This document shows positions 22,043 to 31,323 of a DNA stretch of 43,367 nt, one piece after another (position 1 is the first letter of the stretch; each line of letters starts with the position of its first letter). Source of the stretch: Paramarasmius palmivorus. Lineage: Eukaryota > Basidiomycota > Agaricomycetes > Agaricales > Marasmiaceae. Position numbers and translations under genes: made by a program. The DNA lies in NCBI GenBank assembly GCA_037176845.1, contig JAYKXP010000260.1:1-43367 (forward strand), given 5' to 3'. The notes beneath the pieces are model-generated. The model worked only from the letters and a program-made list of their open reading frames with translations. It did no database searches and was not told the origin of the DNA.

Positions 22043-22054
22043 CTCCTCCTCAAC

Positions 22055-23115
22055 GTGCAGCATACTCCTCCTTATTCAGGAAGTCGTCATGTTCACCAGA
22101 CCCATCCATCTTTGCAGCTTCAGGAATTGGGATACTGGGAGGGCCTTTGTAAAGGTGTTTGCAATGTTGTCCTTGGTTGGTACCTGGAAAAATTCAACAT
22201 GTTTTCTCTTGACACATTCTCAAATGTAGTGATGGTTCTTGTCAATGTGTTTGGAGTGTTGGTGAAGTGAGGGGTCTTTGGTAAGTATTTTTGCACCATT
22301 GTTGTTGATCATGATTGGTGATGCATTAGTTTGCATGAAGTTGATTTCTTCAAGCAGGTTGCACAACCACACAGCTTCTTTGCTTGAGAAACATGTAGCA
22401 ATGTATTCAGCTTCAGTTGATGAGATGGAGACCATGGCTTGCTTCTTGAACATCCAGGATATAAGGCCGTTACCAAGAGAGAAACAGTAGCCTGATATGG
22501 ACTTTCTGGTGTCTGGGCAGTTGGTGAAATCTGAGTCTGTGAATCCTATTAGGTGTGCTGCCTCTTTTCCACCAAGTTCCAGTACTAAGTTTTGTGTTCC
22601 TTTTAGGTATCATACTATGTGTATGGTCCATTCCCAATGTTTTCACCCATAGCAACCGTTGAAGCATGACAATTGTCTGACTGCATAACTGATGTCAGGT
22701 CTGGTCCCAACTGTGAGGTACATCAGGGATCCAACCAGTTCTCTGTAAGGTAGGTTCTCAGCCATTTCCCTCTGCTCCTCCTTGGTCTGAGGACCGTCTT
22801 CTTTTGATAGTTGGATACCTGGGACCAGTGGTGTTTTAACTGGGTGTGCGTTGGTTTGTCCAAATTGGGTGATGATCCTGTTGATGAGTGCAGTTTGGGA
22901 GAGGTGGATGATTCTTTTTGTGTGGTCTCGGTGAAGTCGTATCCCAACTACAAAATCAATGGTGCCACCAGAGATCTCCCACTTCTCCCTCATCTGCTGC
23001 TTTAATTTTTCAATTTCTTTTTGGTTGATGGCAGCACAGGTGAAGTCATCCATGTGCACTGCACATAGAATTGTACCTGACTCAGATTTTTGGTAGTAAA
23101 GGCAGTATTCAACAT
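22055..23115 (-). pseudogene. Copia (Ty1-type) pol 3' part, copy 1
   Basis: Reading the minus strand from about 23110, the end of reverse transcriptase shows EYCLYYQKSESGTILCAVHMDD (the YVDD-equivalent), then VGIRL..., RELVGSLMYLTVGTRPDIS. RNase H follows: GFTDSDFTNCPDTRKSISGYCF, KKQAMVSISSTEAEYIA, SKEAVWL, QHSKHIDKNHHYI. The typical C-terminal KDNIANTFTKAL is last. Several stops include a TGA after HHYI where CGA is expected. Everything upstream (gag, protease, integrase, most RT) is gone. A retrotransposon does not insert 5'-truncated with an LTR, so a later rearrangement removed it. Confidence 0.88.
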
Positions 23116-24162
23116 CATCTCCCGTCCTCAGCTCTCCAAACGGGTCCTTTCCCCGAGTCTTTATGCCCTGTTAGAGATCCCTCAAGCCATTGCAGTCCGG
23201 TTTACGACCAGCTTGACCTGCGTCACGCAGAGTAACATAGCCAGAGGTCTTCCAGCTGTATGTCGTGCTGAGGCTCCAGTGGAGGAGCAGCGAGAAGGTG
23301 TTATGGACGGGTGTCCTGGAGCAACCCTGCATAATGCACATATCTCAACACCAGCCTCCAGCACATCCGAGTCGATTCGTCTTCGAGCTCGTCGTTATCG
23401 ACAAATCATAGCGATTGCTGGACGACGCCCTATGATTGCACTCGACAGACTCACCGAGCGACGAACGTGGCATCAACTCCGAGTCGTAGCAGGTCGTGCT
23501 AGCCCACTGGGTAAACCGTTTTCGAAAGCAAACGTGCGTCCCAAGCTGGCTTAAACTTTGATGCTACCGTGATCCTATCATGGGCCTTCATACATTCCGT
23601 CCTCAGAGTACGTCGACGGTCGGACAAACTCGTTATCTGACACCGAGGCAGACGGTGCTAATGAAAATGATGACGCACTATAGGTGCACACACTGTATCT
23701 ATTTTATTCACTTTCGAGAGGGGTGATCTGACATGTCTTTCATTGCCAAAAACTTATGCCGGTTTCGACATAACAGGGGGTGCATTTACAGAGGTGTGTT
23801 GGGTCATTTCGTATCGGAATGTTGGATAGATATCCGTAGCATGTATTAATGTCTGTCTATGTACATGTAGAACGGCCCCCTGCGCTGATCGAGGTCGGTC
23901 CCTTGCAGGTCAATCTATTGTCTATTGTCTATTGTCTACATATATAATCGAATCTGAGCCTCATATAGGAATAGGAGGCTCACCACGGAATATAATTGAA
24001 TATAATTGAATATGAGCTCGCATATGAGACTCATATCTACCTCATATTCGAGTATATTCCTCCTGATCCTTATATTCACATATATCTGATCATGTTGTTC
24101 TGGATGTTTTAGTGATGGCCCACCAAATCTGGCCTAAGAGCCAGTTGTCACAGAATTTTTGT
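23116..24162. other. 1.05-kb spacer between the duplicated segments
   Basis: Up to about 23700 the sequence is GC-richer and CGA/TCG-rich, with one 154-codon frame (23090-23554, +) that begins inside Copia DNA and matches no family I know. Host origin is likely. 23914-23938 is a TCTATTG triple tandem. 23955-23982 is a hairpin, TGAGCCTC/GAGGCTCA. 23989-24013 has AATATAATTG doubled. 24000-24060 contains several inverted CATATGAG/CTCATATT words, so this end resembles a palindromic non-autonomous element. Confidence 0.5.
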
Positions 24163-25208
24163 ATCAAAGTTGTCCTGAGTCCTATGGATCATAATGGATG
24201 ACGTTGATGTGGTGCTCGAAGCTGCACAGCTCAGAGAGTGTGAAAGCATGAACACCAGGGTATTACAGTATCATCATACACCACTGAACCAGCATAATCA
24301 CCTCCCCACTGAATCATTTACAGCACTACTATACTCAGAAAACCCACTGCATCCATACCTTCCTCCAAGGACCCCTTTACAACAACTCACGAGTCACCAG
24401 CTCTCATTATCACGGAAATGCTGGGCATACCCCTTCTCAACACTATCAACTGGCTACTCCACCTGCTACCCAACAGTATCAAGTCACAATGAATTTGCTG
24501 GCACACCACTGTGGTTGTGTTAACAGTTGATTTTCAACTGACAGGTTCAACCCATGGGTGGTTGATGTCAAGTTGATGTTCAGTGGAAATTTGGTTGAAA
24601 GGCAATCTATCTTTAGGTTGATTTCTTTTATTTTCTCGGGATTTCTTCATAGGTTGAATAGCAACCAACAAGGTCCAAATTGAACCTATGGAAATTTTGG
24701 GTGGCTTCAGACCCTCATGACAAAATAGGCCTAGGTTTTTGTGTCTACCCTCATAATCTTGTATATCACACACAAAACTAGTGAAGAATATCAGTGTCAT
24801 GTAGTGATGCCAACAAGTTGGCTATGGTTGTGCCTGGTTTGAACTGTGAGCCTTGGCATGGCTCACGGCCCAGGGCCATTAATGTGCTTAGCCGCTTGGC
24901 ATCAAACTGGTTCAAACCAGCTAAGCTGACGGCTCAACCCCTTATTTACACTGTTGGAGATTGTAAACCACTTTGAGTACCCCAAAGTTCAAAAGGAGTT
25001 GAATACACCAATGATCATTACACTAGGAGTACTATACCTCACTGAGATATGCACATACAACCAAAAAATTCTATCTCCAATGATAGCTATGTTAGTGAAT
25101 TGAAAATTATTTAGAGTTACAGCACATGTCTGTAAAAGTGTGTGCTCACAAGTGCTGGACTGGACATTGCCCAGCAGTTCCTAGCCAGTGCACAGACTGA
25201 CTAATTAA
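24163..25208. other. Left arm of duplicated segment, copy 2
   Basis: Counterpart of 10011-11056, with the same frames at 24194-24523 (+) and 24534-24800 (-). Differences from copy 1 are mostly transitions, many at CpG (CTCG here, CTTG there; CACGG here, CACAG there). Confidence 0.5.
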
Positions 25209-25472
25209 GGCCCCAATTGGGAACCTGGGTCGAGTCGAGTTGGGTTGAGTTGGGTGGGAATTTGGCTGATGGGAACTTTTTCCAGAAACTTACCTATTTC
25301 GTAACTCTGACTCTGTGTTTGGAAAGTAGTCGGAGAGTGAGCAGAATGTCACACTACAATAATCTAATGATAAATACCTGCGCTTGACTATCTGATTGTT
25401 GCTTTTCCTTTCCTTTCATCTTCCCTCATTCTGTCCTTCTCTTTCTTTCTATTCTGCTCTCCTTTATCCCCA

Positions 25473-25800
25473 ATGGCATCTACCACCTCTACCAGCAAGA
25501 CTTACTGGGCTGTCAGAAATGACCGTACTCTTGTTGGCTCCCTTACTGCCTCAATGCATGCCGGTTTTCAGACAGACAATGGCGGGTTCCACACTGATGC
25601 ATATAGAGAAGCTGCAGAGGCGATTGAAGAGGAGGATAGTCAACTTGATCCAAGTGAGCGGATTGGTCCTGCAAAGACTGCCGAGTCTTCAAAGACTCGT
25701 TATACAACTGTGTGTATTTTATCTATCCTAGCAGATCTTGACTGATAACAGTGTTATAGCTGAAGAAGGACTTCAAAGATGTCAAGTACCTTCTCGGGCT
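25473..25800 (+). pseudogene. Harbinger Myb-like gene 5' part, copy 2
   Basis: Exon 1 (25473-25709) is identical in protein to copy 1. Exon 2 starts at 25760 with LKKDFKDVKYLLG and is cut at 25800 by the inversion. The remaining exons are on the opposite strand at 33349-34148, about 7.5 kb away. Confidence 0.85.
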
Positions 25801-27058
25801 AGGGCTTTCAATGGGCAACCTGAAAGAATTTATAACTCAACACTTACGGGACAACGGTGGATTGATGAGCTGCATAATGGTGCTTTTCTGTCAACTATGT
25901 TCTACTGTTAAGCTGATATTTTTCTAGGCCATTCTGAGTGTTTTAGACAGTCTATGGAAATGGCATGGCATGTGTTTAGCAGTCTTGTACGGGACCTATC
26001 AGAATCTGGACTACAAGGATCACGCTATGTCACCATACAGGAAAAGGTTGCAATCTTTCTCCAACTTGTGATCTATGGTATGGGCCAACGCAAGGCACAA
26101 GAACGCTTTCAGTGGAGTGCAGATACCATATCAAAGTCATTCCATCGGGTCCTCAATGTTATCTCACAACCACCATTCTACACCTCTGTTGTACAGCTTC
26201 CTGAAGACCAAGTCCCATCTACCATTGCCTCTAATCCTCGTTTTCATGCTTTCCGTGATGCACAAGCTAATGTTGATGGATCACTTGAGGATGCTTGGGT
26301 TCTTTCAGAGGAGATGAGCCGGTATCGGAGCAGGAAAGGAAGGGTCTCACAAAACATTCTTGCTGCGTGTACCTTTGACATGCAGATATGTTACATGATG
26401 ACTGGTTGGGAAGGAAGTACTGCAGATGGACGTCTATGGGAGGAGGCCCGAAAAAGAGATTTACAAGTCACTCCTGGTTGTTACTGGCTTGCAGATGCAG
26501 GATTTCCACTTTCTGAGTCATGCATTGTACCATATAGGGGCAAACGTTATCACCTGAAAGAGTGGGCAAAAGGTAATCAGCGGTGAGCTTCTTGATCCCA
26601 TACAGAAGAGCATTTACTCATCTATATAATATCAAGCCCTGCAGATCGAGAAGAGCTCTTCAATCTTTGGCATGCTCAGCTTCTGAATGTTATTGAGCGT
26701 GTATTCAGAACTCTCAAACGCTGATTTCGCATCATGCGCAGTGCTCCTAAATATCCAATGGCTGTTCAGGCTAGGATACCTGCAGCCCTTGCAGCATTAC
26801 ACAACTATATTCCTCCAAGACCCTGAAGATGACATCTTTGGTTTTGAAAGCGAATTCCGAATTGTTCAGAGCCAACTCTCTGCATCTTCTGAAGTAACAG
26901 GAGGATCAGTTGAATATAGAGGACGACATGTTGCTAATGCAGAAAGAACCTGGGCTGGTATTCTTCGTGATCAAATAGCGCAGGAGTTGTGGGAACAATA
27001 TCAGAGTTATTTGGCAGAACATGGGGATGATGATGAAGACCTAGACATATATCAGTAG
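25801..27058 (+). pseudogene. Harbinger transposase, inverted body, copy 2
   Basis: Reversed counterpart of the copy 1 transposase, now on +. It lacks its first ~40 codons, which remain at 34149-34274 (-). The DDE blocks are present: VDGS, SQNILAACTF, YWLADAGFPLS, then NVIERVFRTLKR. In the last block CGA of copy 1 has become TGA directly after KR. The frameshift after LHNYI is shared with copy 1. The frame at 25954-26586 differs from copy 1 at a few residues (for example Arg to Gln, Gly to Glu), all explained by single transitions. Confidence 0.87.
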
Positions 27059-27137
27059 CCATTTATATTACTGGTCTCTACTCTCAATTCACTCTCATGC
27101 CAGGAAGCATAAAGAATGTTGATCACATTACCAAAAG

Positions 27138-27583
27138 TGTGAGGGCGAACCAACTACCTCTCTACAGATAGCGGTGCTGAGCGATGATGATAAGGGAAAA
27201 AGGGGGTGATCCGGCGTAGGCGCAAGGCTCTATACGACGTTGAGCAGGCAGACACAAGTCAGATACTAGCCCAAATGACCAAGTTAGCATAACTAAAGGA
27301 ATAAAATACAAGATGACTTGCCTAGCCCAAATGACCAAGAGGTCAAGATGGGGAACTAGGCATCTGCAGCTACGGTTTATATGTGAAGAGTCTGTCTCGG
27401 CGAGAATTGTACAAGTAAGCAATCAGAATGATACGGAAAGATGTAGAACAATGGAAGAATGATGTGGAATGTTCCGGTGGATGAGAGGCTGTACGCGATA
27501 TAAGTGGAAAATGATAAGATGAAGATAAGAAAATAGATAAGGGGACTTAGAGAAATGAAAGGAAAAAGCTACGCTCCATCACA
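27138..27583 (-). repeat. Gypsy 3' LTR
   Basis: 446 bp, identical to 32797-33242. It contains TAGCCCAAATGACCAAG twice (about 27266 and 27332). Confidence 0.95.
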
Positions 27584-30500
27584 TTACCCCCCTCCTAATG
27601 CCTATCGTCCGCGATAGGCTAGAACCTGCAATACGTCCCTCCTCCCATTCTAGATCCGTGGACTGTCCTTCAGTCAGATTTTCCAGTTTGCGCCAGGGTA
27701 GTGAGCTGAAGACGGCTGCTGCTATCTTCTTTGGCGCATTGGGATGCCTTTGGTGGAATTCTGCTATCTTCTCACCCGCATTCTTGACGTTGGCTGCTGG
27801 TTCCCAACTGTCGTAATACTGCAACCCCCTTCGGTATATCCTGCTGTCCAGAATCTGCTCGACCTCAAACTCCTCTTCTCCTTCTACTTCTACTGCTTCA
27901 GGTGGTGGTGGTCGTAATCCATTAACATCATTGCCCTTCCAGGGTGAGAGCCGGTTGACGTGGAAGACATTGTGTACCTTCATGGCTGGAGGAAGCTTAA
28001 GCCGGTAGTCCAGTTCGCCAACCTTTTCAATGACTTCGTAGGGTCCTAGTTGCCGTGGTCCCAGCTTCTGGCTTGCCTGGTGGATTCTGATGTCTTTTGC
28101 TGACAGCCACACCTTGTCTCCTACTTCGAACACATGTGCCTTCTTCTTTCCTGCCTCGTATGTCTCTTTCATCCGTTCCTTGCCCATGCACAATGCTGCT
28201 TCTGCCTCTTTGCGCACTTCCCTTAGTTTCTCTAGCCGGGTGTTCAATGCTGGGAATCGGGTTGGGCGTCCTACTGGGATGGTGAAGTCAGGTGTGTAGC
28301 CGTACATGACTTCGAATGGACTACGGTCGTGTGCTGTGTGGACTCGGGAGTTGAGTACAAACTCTGCTGTTGGGAGCCAGTCTGACCAGTCATCCTGACG
28401 TTTATCCACAAATAGGCGTAAGAACCGTTCCACCTCTTGGTTGGCTCTTTCGGTCTGGCCATTGGCAGCGGGGTGGTAGGCAGTAGTTAGTCCTGGCTGT
28501 AGTCCTAGTCGCTTGTACAGAGCTCGGGTTACTTGTGCTGCAAATTGCGGGCCCCGGTCAGATACGAACTTGTGGGGAATCCCATGCAGATGGAAGATCT
28601 CCCGGTAATGAAGGTCGGCGACTCCTTTGGCATCAAGGGTAGTGGTGGTGGGGAGAATGTGGACTTGCTTGCTGTACAGGTCGATGTAGGTGATGATGGC
28701 ATCATAACCATTGCTGAGGGGGAGTCCTGTGATAAGGTCAACTCCTACTACACACCAAGGTCCTTCTGGCACTTCCATGGGTTGGAGTGTTGCGTCAGGA
28801 TGAACAGCTGGTTTGGTGCGTTGACAGCGCTCGCACCCTTGAACATACTTCTCTATGAAAGAGGACATGTTAGGCCACCAGTAGTAACGTTTCACCTGTT
28901 CTAGTGTCCCGTGTTTTCCCAGATGCCCCGCTGTAGACGCATCATGGCACTGCTTTAGGATCTCCTTCCTTAAACCTTCATCTGCCGGAATGTACAGCTT
29001 CCCCTTATAGTACACCAGGCCGTCGTCTTCTTCCCACTCCACTAGACCGTTGGCCAACTTCCTCGCCCTGTCCTTCTCCAGCGCCTCTACTGCCTGCAGT
29101 ACCTCTGCTTCTCTCTCTACTCCCTTGCGTATTCTTTCCTCTAGGGCACCTCCTCCTACTCGCGCAGCTCCAATCTTCGCAAACATCTCTGGCTTCAAAA
29201 CTACCTGCTCACGATTGTCCTCAGCATCCAACACCTGCAGCTCTGAGATTCGCGACAGGGGGTCTGCCTGAGTGTTCGTTTTGCCAGGTTTGTGTGTCAG
29301 ACGGAAGTCAAACCGTGACAGCCAAAGCGCCCATCGGGCTTGACGACGAGTCAGGTCCTGAGCTGTCCTCCAGTACTCCAGGTTTCGGTGGTCGGTGATT
29401 ATCTCGAATGACTGAGGAAGTCCTTCCAAGTAGTGGCGCCAGTCCTCAAGGGCTCGGATGATGGCTAACATCTCTCGGTCGTAGATCTCATAGTTCCTCT
29501 CAGCTGGTGCCATGCTCTCTGATCGATATGCCACTGGGTGCCACAATCCATCATCCTGCTGTTGAAGGATAACTCCACCAGTAGCGTAGCCTGAGGCGTC
29601 CACTTCCACTCGTGTTGGCCGTTCCGGATCCCACATCACCAGTATCGGCTCCTCAGTGAAAGCCTTCTTCAGGGTATCAAAGGCTTCTTGATGTCGCCTT
29701 CCCCAGTCCCACCGTTGCTCTTTCTTGGTGAGGTCGTGCAGGGGTCGAGCAATCTTGGAGAAGTCTTTGATGAAACGTCGGTAGAAGTTGGCGAAGCCGA
29801 TGAACCCGCGAAGCTCACGAAGGTTGCGGGGTGTGCTCCACTCTTTGACTGCTCGTACTTTGACTGGGTCCATGGTGACCTGGCCTTCCCGTATTACCAT
29901 ACCGAGATATTCCACCTGCTGTTGGTCGAATTCACACTTCTCTGGCCGAAGGTAGAGGTCATACTCCTGAAGTCTTTTCAGCACTTCGTGGGTCGTGGCA
30001 CGATGCTCCTCCATGGTCGCACTGTAGATGAGGATGTCATCCAGGTATACCGCTACCTTGCCCTTGGCAATGAGGTCTGCGAAGATGGAGTTCATGAGGG
30101 CCTGGAATGTTGCTGGGGAATTGGTGAGGCCAAAGAACATGACTTGTGGTTCGAACAGTCCTCGACTGGTGGTGAATGCCGCCTTCCACTCGTCTCCCTC
30201 CTTGATGCGCACGTTGTTGTATCCCCACCGAACATCCAGCTTGGTGAAGTACTTGGCACCTTTCAGGCGGTTGATGATGTCGGTAGCTAAAGGAAGGGGG
30301 TATCGATTCTTGACGGTGAATTCATTGAGCTTGCGGTAGTCCTGCACGAACCGGAGTTTACCGTCTTTCTTTTTGACAAAGAAGACTGGAGAGGCGAGGG
30401 GTGACTTGGATGGAACTATGTATCCCTTGCGCAGGTTTTCTTCCAAAAAGGCATCCAGCTCGGTCTGCTCGTTTACCGACATGGGGTATACTTTGGATCG

Positions 30501-31307
30501 GATAGTCTCTGGAGCATCGGGCTTGAGGTCAATGGTGTGGTCCCAGGGCTTGTGCTCAGGCAGTCGATGGGACTCTTCCTCCGAAAACACCTTGCGGTAC
30601 TGGTGGTACTCCTCAGGCACGATCTCCTCCATGCTCTTTTTCTCCTTCCTTTTCGACTCCTCAAATGCCAGCTCTGCTGCATACGTCACTCCTGCTGCCA
30701 CCCACAGTTCGTCGCTTGCATGCTCCAATACACCATCTTTCTGCCACTGCCTACGCTGTCTTCTGTTGCCTTTGATCTGCTCCCACCGCTTTGTCTCCTC
30801 TGTCTGGACCTCTTCTTCCTGCTCCTCCTCTATTTTGATTTTCATCACGCCTTTAGCCCAGTCAATGGCAGGGTTCACCTTTCTCAGCCAAGGTAGCCCT
30901 AGCACCACGTCTTCAGGGCCTAGGTCGGTGATCAACAACTCTACTTCCTCCTCATGCTCTCCAATCTTCATCCTCAATCTAGCAAACTCCTCGATACTCC
31001 CTGCACGATTCCGACTACCATCAATATTGTAGAGTGGAATCTGCCTCCGTAGACGGTATCTTTCAACACGTTGCTCCTCCACCCATCTCTTTCCAATGAA
31101 CAGCCCAGTAGCTCCACTGTCGATCATGGCTACTACATCCTTTTCTCGATTGTGTCCTTTCAAGCGCGCGCGTATGTGAAAATGGTTTTCATTTTTGTCG
31201 ACAACTGGGATAGATATTGTACATGATGAAACAGAATCATACAACGACGGCGAGATGGAGATAAAAGATGTATTTGGGGGTGTGACTCTCGTAGCCTTAG
31301 GAGGCAC
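27579..31307 (-). CDS. pol: Gypsy Pol polyprotein (PR-RT-RH-IN-chromodomain remnant)
   Basis: 1242 codons counted from a GTG; translation probably enters by -1 frameshift from gag and not at this GTG. The aspartic protease has IDSGATGLFIG (Asp ~63) and the VLGLPWLRKVNPAIDW block. Reverse transcriptase includes KLDVRWGYNNVRI, FFGLTNSPATFQALMN and YLDD (~421-424). RNase H shows VDASGYATGG, EIYDREMLAI, TDHRNLEY and QADPLSR. Integrase has an HHCC zinc region (~785-830), then the DDE core VGVDLITG, SDRGPQF and GQTERANQEVE (~855-951). A GPY/F module (KLGPRQLGPYEVIEKVG) precedes a chromodomain-like tail, FEVEQILDSRIYRRGLQYY-DSWEPAANVKNA, which lacks the central LVKWKGY segment of the fold. Confidence 0.96.
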   Translation of the reverse strand: MPPKATRVTPPNTSFISISPSLYDSVSSCTISIPVVDKNENHFHIRARLKGHNREKDVVAMIDSGATGLFIGKRWVEEQRVERYRLRRQIPLYNIDGSRNRAGSIEEFARLRMKIGEHEEEVELLITDLGPEDVVLGLPWLRKVNPAIDWAKGVMKIKIEEEQEEEVQTEETKRWEQIKGNRRQRRQWQKDGVLEHASDELWVAAGVTYAAELAFEESKRKEKKSMEEIVPEEYHQYRKVFSEEESHRLPEHKPWDHTIDLKPDAPETIRSKVYPMSVNEQTELDAFLEENLRKGYIVPSKSPLASPVFFVKKKDGKLRFVQDYRKLNEFTVKNRYPLPLATDIINRLKGAKYFTKLDVRWGYNNVRIKEGDEWKAAFTTSRGLFEPQVMFFGLTNSPATFQALMNSIFADLIAKGKVAVYLDDILIYSATMEEHRATTHEVLKRLQEYDLYLRPEKCEFDQQQVEYLGMVIREGQVTMDPVKVRAVKEWSTPRNLRELRGFIGFANFYRRFIKDFSKIARPLHDLTKKEQRWDWGRRHQEAFDTLKKAFTEEPILVMWDPERPTRVEVDASGYATGGVILQQQDDGLWHPVAYRSESMAPAERNYEIYDREMLAIIRALEDWRHYLEGLPQSFEIITDHRNLEYWRTAQDLTRRQARWALWLSRFDFRLTHKPGKTNTQADPLSRISELQVLDAEDNREQVVLKPEMFAKIGAARVGGGALEERIRKGVEREAEVLQAVEALEKDRARKLANGLVEWEEDDGLVYYKGKLYIPADEGLRKEILKQCHDASTAGHLGKHGTLEQVKRYYWWPNMSSFIEKYVQGCERCQRTKPAVHPDATLQPMEVPEGPWCVVGVDLITGLPLSNGYDAIITYIDLYSKQVHILPTTTTLDAKGVADLHYREIFHLHGIPHKFVSDRGPQFAAQVTRALYKRLGLQPGLTTAYHPAANGQTERANQEVERFLRLFVDKRQDDWSDWLPTAEFVLNSRVHTAHDRSPFEVMYGYTPDFTIPVGRPTRFPALNTRLEKLREVRKEAEAALCMGKERMKETYEAGKKKAHVFEVGDKVWLSAKDIRIHQASQKLGPRQLGPYEVIEKVGELDYRLKLPPAMKVHNVFHVNRLSPWKGNDVNGLRPPPPEAVEVEGEEEFEVEQILDSRIYRRGLQYYDSWEPAANVKNAGEKIAEFHQRHPNAPKKIAAAVFSSLPWRKLENLTEGQSTDLEWEEGRIAGSSLSRTIGIRRGVM
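27584..27596 (-). promoter_or_regulatory. Polypurine tract (plus-strand primer)
   Basis: Minus-strand AGGAGGGGGGTAA lies directly before the 3' LTR. This is where RNase H would leave the primer for second-strand DNA synthesis. It overlaps the region just after the pol stop codon. Confidence 0.85.
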
Positions 31308-31312
31308 CCCTT

Positions 31313-31323
31313 CTAAAAACGCT
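31313..31323 (-). promoter_or_regulatory. Probable -1 frameshift site, gag to pol
   Basis: The zero frame reads CAG CGT TTT TAG. Slipping one base back on the five-T run gives TTT TTA GAA GGG GTG and enters the pol frame, which is open upstream of this point for at least 12 codons. It is not a canonical X XXY YYZ heptamer; the stop codon in the A site may promote the slip. Confidence 0.6.

Larger units (their letters stand above)
10011..23110 (+). repeat. 13.1-kb duplicated segment, copy 1
   Basis: From ATCAAAGTTG (10011) the sequence is nearly identical to 24163 onward and stays collinear with copy 2 to at least 23099, where copy 2 reaches the window end. The only large differences are in copy 2: an inversion within Harbinger and a 6.1-kb retrotransposon insertion. 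Small differences include a 15-bp deletion at 15257 and a few 1-4 bp indels. It holds Harbinger, hAT, KDZ and Copia remnants in one shared arrangement, so it is a segmental duplication of an already mixed transposon cluster and not one element. The exact right edge is uncertain, as copy 2 stops there. Confidence 0.85.

Noticed and set aside
17343..23110. TET/JBP oxygenase gene accompanying the KDZ element, as known for some basidiomycete KDZ transposons
   Set aside because: I found no HxD-type dioxygenase motif or matching frame in either copy.
29688..31032. Open frames of 200 and 219 codons on + (29688-30290 and 30373-31032)
   Set aside because: They lie antisense to the intact Gypsy pol gene and have no family motifs; they are shadows of its codon pattern.
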